From Toxorhynchites rutilus septentrionalis (taxonomy: Eukaryota > Arthropoda > Insecta > Diptera > Culicidae), in NCBI RefSeq assembly GCF_029784135.1, contig NC_073745.1, positions 197,621,807-197,685,806 of the forward strand: a stretch of DNA of 64,000 nt, written 5' to 3'. Positions 21,715-34,220 of this stretch are shown here, one piece after another (position 1 is the stretch's first letter; each line of letters opens with the position of its first letter). A program made the translations under genes and the position numbers. The notes beneath the pieces were generated by a model, which searched no databases, had not been told where the DNA came from, and saw only the letters and a list, made by a program, of their open reading frames with translations.

Positions 21715-22149
21715 ATGTCTGCTGCAGCAGTTTTTCTAATCGGCACACTGCTAGCCATCGGTGGTTGTCTAGGACAGCAAACCAAAACAACCTTCACGAG
21801 CAAAGCGATCTCGAGCCCCACGAGCGGCGGAAGCCAGGGTCCGGCCAAGGGATTAACTGCAGCGGCTCCAAAAGCCACACCCCCGAAAGCAGCGGAACCG
21901 AGCGCACGTGAATCCTCCGATGTGTTGGATTCCGTGGAAGTTCCTACTGGCACAAACAAGCGACAAATTGTGTGGAACGCACCCGAAGGATGTCCTAGGC
22001 CTTGCTATGGTTTGGTGGAGAAAACGGTATACAGCTGCCTGCCGAAGCAAACGTTGGTGCGCTTGTTGAAGCGGGGCGGCATCGAACTGGGTCCGGATGT
22101 TATCCGAACCGATATTATCGCCGGGCCGAGGGGCCCTCTGCCGTTGTAG
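21715..22149 (+). CDS. Small secreted Cys-containing protein, paralogue B (144 aa)
   Basis: The function is unknown. The signal peptide covers residues 1-20 (core AVFLIGTLLAIGG), a Ser/Pro/Ala/Lys-rich stretch follows, then NKRQ (81-84) as in paralogue A. The C-terminal part contains three Cys (93, 97, 108) in CPRPCYGLVEKTVYSCLPK, then TLVRLLKRGGIEL. Fifteen residues of the core are identical to the gene at 6067-6639. Paralogue A has six Cys here, B only three, so an unpaired Cys or dimer is possible. The two genes point away from each other, 15 kb apart. The start has a good context (CAAAAATG) after the TATA box. An AATAAA lies at 22318. The mature product would begin at Gln84 if the dibasic site is cut; that is inference. 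Confidence 0.85.
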   Translation: MSAAAVFLIGTLLAIGGCLGQQTKTTFTSKAISSPTSGGSQGPAKGLTAAAPKATPPKAAEPSARESSDVLDSVEVPTGTNKRQIVWNAPEGCPRPCYGLVEKTVYSCLPKQTLVRLLKRGGIELGPDVIRTDIIAGPRGPLPL

Positions 22150-22317
22150 AAGGCGGTGTTTCAATCATTCGACAAACACCGTTGCCAAATGACAAATCAA
22201 ATATGTGAATATATTTGAATAATGTTGAATTTATGTGTGTAGTTTATTGAAAATTTGTAATCTCATCCGAAAAGTTCACAAAACTAAACTTGCCCTGGTT
22301 CAGGATGATGCACCCTG

Positions 22318-22323
22318 AATAAA
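22318..22323 (+). terminator. Poly(A) signal of the 21715-22149 gene
   Basis: AATAAA occurs about 170 nt past the stop codon, in a 3' region rich in A and T. Confidence 0.6.
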
Positions 22324-24980
<2,657 letters not shown>

Positions 24981-25624
24981 TGGTTTTGGCGCCACTCTGG
25001 TAAATGAACAATGTCGCCACAATGAAAAAAAACAGTTTCTCATCATAGCTTCTGGGAGTCAAAACATAACCTAAATTTATTATTTGGTATAAATTGTTTT
25101 CGAATTTGTCATTTCAAGCAATCACAAAAGTTCTTGCGAAATGAAAATCGGGTGAAGTTTAAGTCTCGAAATTTATTTCACACACTGTGTATGTTTGATC
25201 ATATTAGTATCATATTAGTTCTCCTATTTTTTGTATAGCTTTTTTCAAAACTTTTTCGAAGGGCATATTTAAACTTGAAAAGTCATAATTCTTTCGTTTT
25301 TTATGGGCGTATGAATGTGTATAAACATATTCTTGAACTGAATTCAATACACGGTGATCTGAGTGTGCAATCTAATAGATTGATCCGACCGTTTATGAGT
25401 CTGACAGCGTCCGCACAGCTCGCATCATTACCTCGGATTGAATGCCTTTTTTATCGTTGAATTCTTCCTTCGTTACCGGCGGTATTGTCGTGATTTCAAT
25501 GTTGCGAATCGTCTTTTATTGTTTCCCCGAGTTGAGCCGGCTCCCGCCGGGGGTTATGATTCATGGCGTGGATTGCTATCCAGCATCTTGCATCGAACCA
25601 CGCTCATTGGTGGTGAGTGGTTAA
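24981..25624. other. Intergenic DNA
   Basis: No gene or element recognised. Right of the satellite the sequence returns to unique-looking AT-rich DNA, and a TTAA at 25621-25624 is the target of the next element. Confidence 0.4.
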
Positions 25625-25825
25625 CCCTTTCATTGCGGCGCGTTCAATTTTGAACGACAAATATTCATTTGTAATTTATCTTTGCATCGGTAGAAATAGA
25701 TATGTCACAAATTACAATTGGAAGTCCACAAGAAATTGAGAAGTAGGAGAATATCTCTGACTGCTTTCGCATATATTAAAGGTCTGATGACGTCGTACAC
25801 TTATACGTCTTTCGTAGCGAAAGGG
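25625..25825. mobile_element. piggyBac-type MITE, 201 bp
   Basis: The ends are CCCTTTC... and ...GAAAGGG, exactly flanked by TTAA on both sides (25621-25624 and 25826-25829), the signature of piggyBac transposition. The inverted match extends only about 7-12 bp with mismatches. It is non-coding. Confidence 0.75.
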
Positions 25826-25829
25826 TTAA

Positions 25830-26760
25830 CTCTACTCTATCAAAGTGCGATCAATAAAACCCCAAGGTTTAAGAGTAATCAAGCAGCCCCGAGTGCGTCT
25901 CGTAATTACAGGGGGGCTATAATTGCAGCAGTAATTTGTTGCCGGAAGACTTTTTTTTTGCATTACAACACTGCGCCGCTTCGGCAGTGTAGTGTTACGA
26001 CGAACAGCCTTTGGCTGATCCAGTGGAAGAAGAGGGGAAGAGACAGGGGGTGAACTAGTTGATATGCGTTATTTCCCACTGCATCTCATGCCGTTTTACT
26101 ATCAAGCAGGGTCAGGTTCATAGGAGTTTGTAAGGTACGCACTTTGTGTAACTTGTTGCAAAAGCGATAATTAAAGTCGCTTATCGCTCGATTCGTTTGC
26201 CGTTTGTAATGTTCCTGGTGATTTACGAAGTATGTACTGTGCGTGACTTTTGTCAGTTATTGGAGGGTTTGAAGACTTGATAAGAACGGAACATTAGACT
26301 TTCAAATTGAATGCATTTTACGTAGGAAGCGCGGCTTGAGAGCACAAATCAGGTAGAAGCGAACATTATTTGTTTCCATTGGTTAAGGTGCTACTCAGTG
26401 ATATGTGGAGGCTTCATAATTTGTGTCAGTCTTATAATCAAACCAGAAACATATTTACAAATGAAATGTTGCGAACATAAAGCTGACGAATAGGTGTGAA
26501 ATAATTCGACACCAAGTATTCAAAATCATTCATTTATTTCAGTATTCAAATTTGAATAACTTCACATTTCACCAAATGCGGAAGCTGTGGTACAATGATG
26601 GGCAGATCCCAGAATGTGTTTATTTATAGTAAACATTGGCTGCATATTCTTGTGCTGTTTACAAGTGCGGTTCAAGAAGAAGTTGTCCTGATGAACAATT
26701 TTGCTCATTAAAATCGAGGCAACGACTTTTTTTTTCAAATTCAATTTTAAATATTAAATC
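25830..26760. other. Intergenic DNA
   Basis: No supported gene. A small hairpin ACTGCGCCGCTTCGGCAGT lies near 25970-25990. The sequence 26560-26745 is open on the minus strand but shows no family motif. Confidence 0.35.
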
Positions 26761-27545
26761 TTGATTTATAAAAATGTTGAACGCAACGCAGAGAGATGGC
26801 CTTTATTGGAGGCCGCCAATAGTATATTGACTCATTTAAACGATCCTATGGCTAAGCCGATTATGCTGTTCCTAAACTTTCATCCACATTTTAATCATAA
26901 AGTTCTAAATTTTGTGAGCTTTATAATGAGACAAGTACGTTATCATTGATCATGTTCGGTAACTTATGGTTGGAGAGTTACGTGCAACGATTCGCTGGTG
27001 CTGGTGCCTTGATGTGAAAGTTTTGAAGACTTTCTGAAGAAGCCTTAGGATGTTTACGTTGGTATCGATGCAGAAGAAGCTGAAAAAGGATTCGATGCAG
27101 CAAGGAAGCTGACCCTCAAATCGATTTGTCGTGACTTCTATATTGAACTCGTGAAACAGATTTCAAATCGATTTGATTTCAGCGATCCTTAAAATATCTT
27201 CAAGCTACCGAACCTTAATCATTTTGCGCCAATTTCCTCAATTCGTTGAAGTAGGTAATAGACAAGGCTTGTATAACGAATTCAAGCTACTCAAGACGAA
27301 TCCTATGGGGTAAAAATTGAGTGACTCAGGTATAACTTGGTCCCAGTTGATTGATGTCAAAATGCATGATGTTTTTTTGTATCCACTGCCAAGGTTGTTT
27401 GTAAGACACTTTTTGATAACATGTGTGTGTTGAGCGAATATTCTCAACCAACCATGTCAACGAAAAAATATCCGGAAATCGGTTGGCACCCACAATTATA
27501 GACGCTATTTGAAAGCGAAGAACTATGTATCGGCTCAAGAAGGGG
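26761..27545 (+). pseudogene. hAT-family transposase relic
   Basis: Three plus-strand pieces in different frames follow the order of a hAT transposase. At 26776-26920: ERNAERWPLLEAANSILTHL and DPMAKPIMLFLNF. At 27052-27190: GIDAEEAEKGFDAARKLTLK, then SICRDFYIELVKQISNRFDF and SDP followed by a stop. At 27427-27510: CVERIFSTNHV and GNRLAPTIIDAI. The last is the conserved dimerisation motif of hAT proteins. Frameshifts and in-frame stops between the pieces show it is dead. The N-terminal BED finger and catalytic part upstream were not found, and no flanking 8-bp duplication was identified. It could be a decayed domesticated gene instead of a transposon. Confidence 0.6.
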
Positions 27546-27639
27546 CTTCAAGGATGAAATTGACTTGAAATTTGAAGGCAAAGTTCAACAAAACCATGTA
27601 TAAACATCATACAATTCAGAGGATTATTATAAAAACCAT

Positions 27640-28610
27640 TTTATGATCTATTTTTATTTTTCAAGTTAATCGGTGGTCTGAAAAATCATTTTTCCCATTT
27701 TATCCAAAAAATGACTTTCAACAATTCATAACATTTGAACTACTGAACCGATTTCAATTATCGATATATTAAATTGATGCCAATAAGCTTCTTTGAAAAA
27801 ATATCACGCTTGCGGGAAGGTTAGATTCTAGTCGCATAGGTCTAGTCTAGGAATGTTGAACGAAGATTAAAAACGTGTTAAATTTGCAAAATATTAACTG
27901 AAAAACGAAAAATAACACCTCTCTGATATTTCAAAAAAGAACTCAGCTTTCCAGAAATAAATAACAGATATATAGCGCCCACTGTTTTTAACCGAGAAAA
28001 CTATGAAAAGCTAACTCAATCAATAATTACAAAAATGAAAATCCAATTTTTCTCAAAACTTATATTTTTTCAAAGTAAACTAACTCATAAGCTTCAATCT
28101 GAAATGTCGACCATCTGAATCGGTCCAGTAGCTCAAAAGGTAGATTTCTTGTAGAGGAAAAAAGGGGGAAATTGTTCTTTCGATCCATATGATTTTTCAA
28201 AGTTAACGAAAAATCATATCTCGACGGCGCCAGTGGTTGTATGGTTAGCGTAACAGCCTCACAATCCGATCGGCCTGGGTTCAATCCCAGCTGGCGTCGT
28301 TGGGATTTTCTGAGGCGAAAAATCTCTGGTTACGTCTTCCTTCGGAGCGGAAGTAAAAGAAGTTGGCCCGGCTCATGAGTTGTTGAGTCTGATAGGTAGG
28401 AACAGGTGGAGTCGCCTCCCTGATGTCGGTGATTGGCACTAAAGTGGCGGAAATAGGCCGACGAAAAATAAGCGAAGATAAAAAAAAAAAAAAAAAATCA
28501 TATCTCAAAAATGAAAAAAAAAAGTATCTCTGATATCGAGATATGTTTTGTAAAAAAATCCCCAGCTTTCAAGAAAAAATTGTAAGGGGATGTATCTAGG
28601 ACACGACCGC
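27640..28610 (+). repeat. Degenerate foldback-repeat copy, split by a SINE
   Basis: Words shared with 33232-34218 appear on both sides: TTGAACTACTGAACCGATTT at the left, AATAACACCTCTCTGATATT in the middle and GAATCGGTCCAGTAG further right. The SINE at 28223-28494 interrupts it, with a duplicated AAATCATATCTC. Confidence 0.65.
28223..28494 (+). mobile_element. tRNA-derived SINE (Feilai-like), with target duplication
   Basis: A 12-bp duplication AAATCATATCTC flanks it (28211-28222 and 28495-28506). The head resembles a tRNA: box A TGGTTAGCGTAA at about 28242-28253 and box B GGTTCAATCCC at about 28277-28287 are the internal polymerase III promoter. A poly(A) tail of about 18 nt ends it. It resembles the mosquito Feilai type by layout; the exact family is not confirmed. 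Confidence 0.88.
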
Positions 28611-28814
28611 ATATTTTCGACGTAGAACTACGCAATTATATTATGCAATCCACTTGTTTACCGCTTCGAATATTATTTTAGAATGCATCGAAGTTTTGTA
28701 ATAGATTATGTTCTTCGTTACAAATAAATTTGATGAACGTCCTAGTACGTTTGATATGATGCCAAGGACTACCAAAATATGTGAACGGAAAAATTCCAAA
28801 CGTTCATTGTATTG

Positions 28815-28944
28815 ATTCCCCCAGGCACATTAATTTTGAAGTCCGTGTTAGGGAAACACAGCTCGGTGGGAACAAAAATACCCCCGACTTGCATGTATAT
28901 TTGCAAAGCGGATTTCCACAGGTACATCGATTTTGAAGTCTTGT
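28815..28944 (+). repeat. Dispersed repeat, left part, interrupted by LINE
   Basis: Contains GGTGGGAACAAAAATACCCC and CCGACTTGCATGTAT, words of a repeat family also present at 60390-60570 and 61550-62085. It continues at 31966-32180 on the other side of the LINE. The open frame through it is fused by chance to the LINE frame. Confidence 0.75.
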
Positions 28945-31769
28945 TTCAAACCGCAGTTGATTCCAACTATGACGTTATAGTTCTCACCGAAACCTGGCTT
29001 GATGAACGAATTAATTCCTTACAGTTGTTTGGGTGTATGTATACAGTATTTCGCAATGACTGTAATCATTTGAACAGTTCTAAATCGAGCGGAGGTGGCG
29101 TCTTGATAGCAGTTTCAAAACGTCTTAGTTGCTGTCGCAATCCTACTCCTGTTTGTACATCTCTCGAGCAGTTGTGGGTGAAAATTACGACACCACATAG
29201 ATCATTAAGTGTCGGTGTGATGTACCTTCCTCCAGACCGGAAATCAGATTCTAACAGTATCAACAATCACATCAGTTCGATTGGTGATGTACTATCTCGA
29301 CTAGAACAGAATGACTTAGCTCTGGTACTTGGTGATTACAATCAATCTGGGCTGATTTGGAACGTTTCTGCTAATGATCATCCTACCATTGATGTTATTC
29401 GGTCGAACATCCCAGCTTCCTGCTGTACACTCTTGGATGGTTTCAGCCTGCATAATTTGATGCAAATCAACAAAGTTACTAATATTAACTCACGGATCCT
29501 CGATTTTGTGCTGGTGAATGAAGCGGCAGTCACGGAATGTTCTGTTATAGAAGCTCTCGAACCCTTAATCGGTCTTGACAACTACCATCCTGCTTTGGAA
29601 ATTCATATTAATCTGTCGATACCCGTCCGCTTCGACAATACCACTGAAGTGCGCGAGCTCGACTTCCGAAGAACCGACTTTGTTGCATTAAGGCTTTCAC
29701 TCGCCCAGGCAGATGGGCAGTTCCTGGATTCCTGTCCATCGATAGATGAAGCCGTTAACTACTTTGAGAAAGTCGTGAGCCGAGTAATTTCTGACTGTGT
29801 ACCGTTGAGCAGACCTGCTCCGAAGCCTGCCTGGTCCAATGCTCGACTACGTCATTTGAAGCGATTGAGATCAAGAGCGCTTCGCAAGTATTGTAACACC
29901 CGTAATTCTATTGCCAAATATTTGCTGTCAGTAGCCAGCAAGGAATACCGAACGTACAATCGTTTCCATTACAAAAGGTATACACGGCGCATTCAGGACA
30001 ATCTACGGCGTAATCCAAGACAGTTCTGGTCGTTTGTAAAAACAAAACGGAAGGAGGATGGGCTACCATTGGAAATTCACTTGGGCAACAGAATTGCCTG
30101 CAGCTCATTTGAAAAATACAAGCTCCTGGCTGAGCACTTCAGAAGTGTTTTTAACGATCGCTCCGCTTCATCGATCCAGATTGGAGATGCGATAAGAGAT
30201 ACTCCCAGAGACATTTTTGATTTTGATATCGCTACGATTTAATCAGCCTGTGTTGAATCTGCTATAAAAAAACTGAAATTCTCCAACACTGCTGGTCCCG
30301 ACGGAATTCCTTCCTGCGTACTGAAGAATTGCTCTTCTGAATTTATAATACCGCTGTCGAAACTATTCAATATCTCGATACAGCAGGATGTGTTTCCAAC
30401 ACGTTGGAAATATTCATTTATGTTCCCGGTTTACAAGAAAGGAGACAAGCAGAACGTCGTAAACTATCGAGGAATCACATCGCTTAACGCCTGTTCTAAG
30501 ATATTCGAAATCATAATCAACGACGCATTATTTTCTTGCTGCAAAAATTATATTTCTGCTGATCAACACGGTTTCTACCCTAAGAGGTCCGTCTCAACGA
30601 ACCTTGTTCCTTTCGTTTCGCTTTGCCTCAGGAATATGGAAGTTGGAGCGCAGGTGGATGTTGTGTACACCGACCTCAAGGCTGCTTTTGATAGGGTTGA
30701 TCATAACATGCTGCTTGCCAAACTTGAGAAGCTTGGAGTATCTCCAAGGCTCACTCGTTGGTTCAGGTCGTATCTTACGAACCGAAAACTGTGTGTGAAA
30801 ATTGGTACGGATCTCTCGGAAAAGTTCACCAATAGCTCAGGAGTACCTCAAGGCAGCAACCTCGGACCGATGCTGTTTTCTATATTTTTGAACGAGATTG
30901 GGTTGATCCTCCCAATAGGTAGTCGATTGTTCTATGCGGATGACGTCAAAATTTTTATGACAGTTCGGGAAACGGCTGACTGCTTGCGGCTGCAGCACCT
31001 GCTAAACACTTTCGATGAGTGGTGCTTAAGACACTTCCTTTCACTAAATGTTCAAAAATGCAACGTCATTACATTTCATCGAAAACTCAAGCCAATAACG
31101 TTTACATACATGATCGATCATCATCCTTTGCTACGTGTAGAAAAAATACGTGATCTCGGAATTACGCTTGACTCAGCTTTAAAATTCAAGCCGCACTACT
31201 CGGACATAATATCCAAGGCCAATAAGCTTCTCGGATTCATCTTCAAAATTTCGGATCAATTTCGCGATCCCACTTGCCTGAAAGCATTATTCTGTACGCT
31301 TGTTCGATCGGTTCTGGAATTCGGTGTGGTGGTCTGGTGCCCCTATCAAACATTGTGGGTGGAAAGAATCGAATCAATTCAAAGAAAATTCGTCCGTTAA
31401 GCTCTACGTACTCTTCCATGGAATGATCCAATTAATCTCCCACCCTACGAGGCTCGCTGCCAATTACTGGGACTTGAGACACTCCAGAATAGAAGGAAGG
31501 TAAGCCAGGCATTGTTTGCAGCCAAAGTGCTTTTGGGAGAAATTGATAGTCCTGGTATTCTTGCGGAGATATACATCTATGCACCTGAGAGAGTCCTTCG
31601 CACAAGAAGCTTCCTTCATCTTGGACCACGTTTGGCGAACTACGGCTTACACGACCCTATTCGCTTTATGTCAGCACGATTCAATGTGTTTTATGAATGC
31701 TTCGACTTCAACCAATCTGCCGAAGCTTTCCGTTGCCGGATTCAACATGGACCACTGAATCAAGAATGA
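28945..31769 (+). pseudogene. LINE ORF2: endonuclease and reverse transcriptase, two nonsense codons
   Basis: A single frame of about 940 codons. The endonuclease part shows VIVLTETWLDE, GGGVLIAVSK, ALVLGDYNQSG and DNYHPALEI, an AP-endonuclease fold that nicks DNA. The reverse transcriptase shows VVYTDLKAAFDRVDH, NSSGVPQGSNLGPMLFS and RLFYADDVKIF (YADD catalytic box), then SLNVQKCNVITF. The C-terminus has PERVLRTRSFLHLGPRLANY and FNVFYECFDFN, typical of mosquito LINEs. The frame stops at 30240-30242 (TAA) between the two enzymes and at 31398-31400 (TAA) after RKFVR, with the same frame open afterwards to 31769. So the copy was disabled by point changes, not by frameshifts, and is fairly young. 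Confidence 0.9.
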
Positions 31770-31965
31770 ATACTGGACGAAGACGCTTCCAACTAAATTA
31801 TTATGTTTATATTAATGTTTATATTTTGACCATGATATGTTTTTATGTGCTCCTTTCAATGTATGATGTAAAGATGTGGGGTTTTTACGCCATTTTGGTT
31901 TTTCCCCTCCAATTTTTCAATATGACGATATATAGTCAGATGAAATAAATAAATAAATAAATAAA
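28945..31965 (+). mobile_element. Jockey/CR1-like LINE, 5'-truncated
   Basis: About 3.0 kb, plus strand, ending in (AAAT)n at about 31945-31962. It sits inside a dispersed repeat whose two halves lie on either side (28815-28944 and 31966-32180); GAAGTC/AAAGTC at the junctions suggests a short target duplication. It holds one long endonuclease-reverse transcriptase frame with two stops and lacks ORF1 and the start of the endonuclease. Confidence 0.87.
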
Positions 31966-32180
31966 GTCTGTGTTGGGAAAACCGTAAATCGGGCCAATCA
32001 ACCCTTGGCAGTTAGGGCGTTTAGATAACGCTTGAAATTTAACAGTTATTCAATTGTTCATTTCATGAAAAATAACATTTTATTAATTGTGATAGACGCG
32101 TAAAATATTTCCCATCAATTGATGCAAACATCTTTCCGATCTGTTAAGAAATGTTCGAGTTATAAGCATTCAAAATACGG
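31966..32180 (+). repeat. Dispersed repeat, right part
   Basis: Starts GTCTGTGTTGGGAAAACCGT and continues with GGGCGTTTAGATAACGCTT and CAATTGATGCAAACATC. The same sequence occurs at 61870-62080. This is the right end of the repeat that the LINE entered. Confidence 0.8.
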
Positions 32181-32926
32181 GTAGGGTTAGCACACAAATC
32201 GGCAGAACAAATGTATGGGAAAAAAAGGAAGTTCTTCCAGTTTTCATGAACTTAAACCGTTTAGAGATTAGCGATTTGTAATGTATAGCATATCGAACAA
32301 ATCTTACAGAATTTCCGATTCGATTGGTATGCAAATCATGAGACTTCGTTCACAGTGAAAATAGTTATTAACGTTAACTTTATTTCATAAAAACGTGACC
32401 TGTTTTCGGGTTTGGCACCCTTCTTGAAAGACGTAGTTCTACGTCAAAAAAAACAGCTCCCTAATCCAAAGCCATGAAAACAACGAAAATCGACTACAAT
32501 CAATAGTTATAAAAGCTTTGCGCAGTGGCGATATCGTAACCAATAAGGTACATCCGCGGTGCGATTATTGCTAGTTGAAAAAAAATAATCAAAATTAAAA
32601 TAAAACCAATTTTTTTCGCAAGTTCAGTATTTTTTTCATAAAAGACTAGCATCATTTAATCTGATATGTTGATCATCTAAATCGGTTTAGTGGTTCAAAA
32701 GTTATGAATTTTAGGAAAAAGTTTGATTTTTCCAGTGTTTGGCCGAAAGTTGCGCCTGTTAGTCGTTATTGCTAGTCATTTTTTGCAACAAATTTTTTTT
32801 GTTCGTTTTGTTCAACTTTTGTTTAACTAATGTGTTTGTCGGCAGTAAAGTTTTCGTCGAATAGTTAAGATAATTCTTTTTTCGAATAAGTATTTTAACA
32901 TTTCGTTCTTTCTTCGCTATTTTCAG
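32181..32926. other. Intergenic or intronic, with repeat traces
   Basis: GACGTAGTTCTACGTCAA at 32430-32447 is a member of the dispersed palindromic motif. The stretch 32470-32720 carries degenerate words of the foldback family (ACAATCAATAGTTATAAAAG, GATCATCTAAATCGGTTTAG). The end is pyrimidine-rich and leads to the splice acceptor of the exon below. Confidence 0.45.
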
Positions 32927-32934
32927 GAGTAACA

Positions 32935-33004
32935 ATGCGTGAGAAAAAAGGAGGTGCCCTTCAGAAGCTGAAAAAAAGACTATCGCACAGCTTTGGTCGA
33001 TTAT
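32935..33004 (+). CDS. Probable host coding exon (start exon), possibly a PFTAIRE-type CDK
   Basis: After a good acceptor (TTCGCTATTTTCAG, ending 32926) comes GAGTAACA and ATG at 32935. Then 23 codons (MREKKGGALQKLKKRL plus SHSFGRL) run straight into a strong donor, GTAAGT at 33005-33010. The exon would end in codon phase 1. The basic LxxxLSxSFxRL pattern resembles the N-terminus of PFTAIRE/CDK14-type kinases (LRRTLSESFSRI); this is a memory-based resemblance, not a search result. The next exon was not found, so it must lie beyond a long intron. If right, much of the right half of the window is intron of this gene. Alternatives: another basic-start protein, or a chance arrangement. Confidence 0.5.
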
Positions 33005-33231
33005 GTAAGTAATTACTATGTTTGTTATTATTTCAGCAATAGTGGTGGTAAATGAATGTTTTACATTGAAATTCCAAATTAAAACGTTTTGTGATATATT
33101 TTATATAGCTTATTTTTATATCAATACATATCTCCATTGTATGTGATACTGCTTCATCTGGAATATTTTGCCTGGAACTTCACGCTGAATACTTTTAATT
33201 GAAAAATCAGTTTTTTTTACACATTAGTATA

Positions 33232-34218
33232 CAGCCATTCCATGGCAAAACGATATAATGGTTCTCAGATTTCGTGAAAAGTGGTAGTTTTGTCTCTTTT
33301 TGCAAAATATTAGGGCCGTATTTTTTATTTTTTCATTAGGATGTCCATTTCCATTTTAGGGTGGACCGAAAAATCTATTTTTTCCCTTTTTTCAAAAATT
33401 CATAACTTTTGAACTACTGACCCGATTCAGATGATCGACATATCAAATTGAAGCAAATGAGTCTTGTTTGAAAAAAACTTTTACTTGGGAAAAAAATCGA
33501 TTTTGTTTTCAAAATTATTTATTGTTATTTGTTTTTTATAGTTCATATGGTTTCGGGGCCAAGGACGCGATATTTTTTTAAAGCTAAGATTTGTTTTACA
33601 TATCCGAATATCAAAGTGGTGTTTGTTTTCGGTTTTGAGTTGTGATTTTTAAAAGTTAACATGTTTTAAGTTTTCGTTCAATATTCTTATGCGACTAGAA
33701 TCCATCTTTCACGCAATTGTGGTATTTTTTCAAAGAAACCAGCTCATTGGCTTCAGATAGATATATCGACCACCTGTATCGGCCCAGCAGTTTAAAAGTT
33801 ATGAATTTAAAAAATCCGTTTTTGGAAAAAGCGGAAACATGGTTTTATGGACCATCGGTTAATTTTGATTAATTTTCCTAACTCAAGAACAAAAAAATTA
33901 CGCATAAAAAATATGGCGCACATGGTCCCGAGACCATGAAAACTATGAAAAAAAAATACACTCAATAACTACGAAAACAAAATAATTGGCTTTAATTTGA
34001 TATATTGATTATCGGAATCGGTCCAGTAATTCGAAATTTATGAATTTTTGAAAAAAGTCATTTTCTGAAAAAAGGGGAAAAAATTGATTTTTTGGACCAC
34101 CCTAAAATAAAAATAATCAGCCTAATGAAAAAATAACAATATTTTGCGAAGAGAAACAAAACTACTCTTTTTCACGGAAATCTGAGAACCGCTATATCGG
34201 TTTGGCATGGAATGGCTG
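33232..34218. mobile_element. Foldback MITE, 987 bp, intact ends
   Basis: The left end CAGCCATTCCATGGC and the right end (GC)ATGGAATGGCTG are inverted over about 50 bp, with GAACCGCTATATCGGTTT near the right end mirrored on the left. TA flanks both sides (33230-33231 and 34219-34220), as for Tc1/mariner superfamily elements. Inner parts also fold back (FACTGAxCC-like words in both orientations). No transposase. Degenerate relatives lie at 1250-2135, 27640-28610, 32470-32720 and 49425-49905. Confidence 0.85.
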
Positions 34219-34220
34219 TA

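Noticed and set aside
28223..28300. A real tRNA gene
   Set aside because: The tRNA-like head with boxes A and B continues into a SINE body with poly(A) and target duplication; the cloverleaf is not complete.
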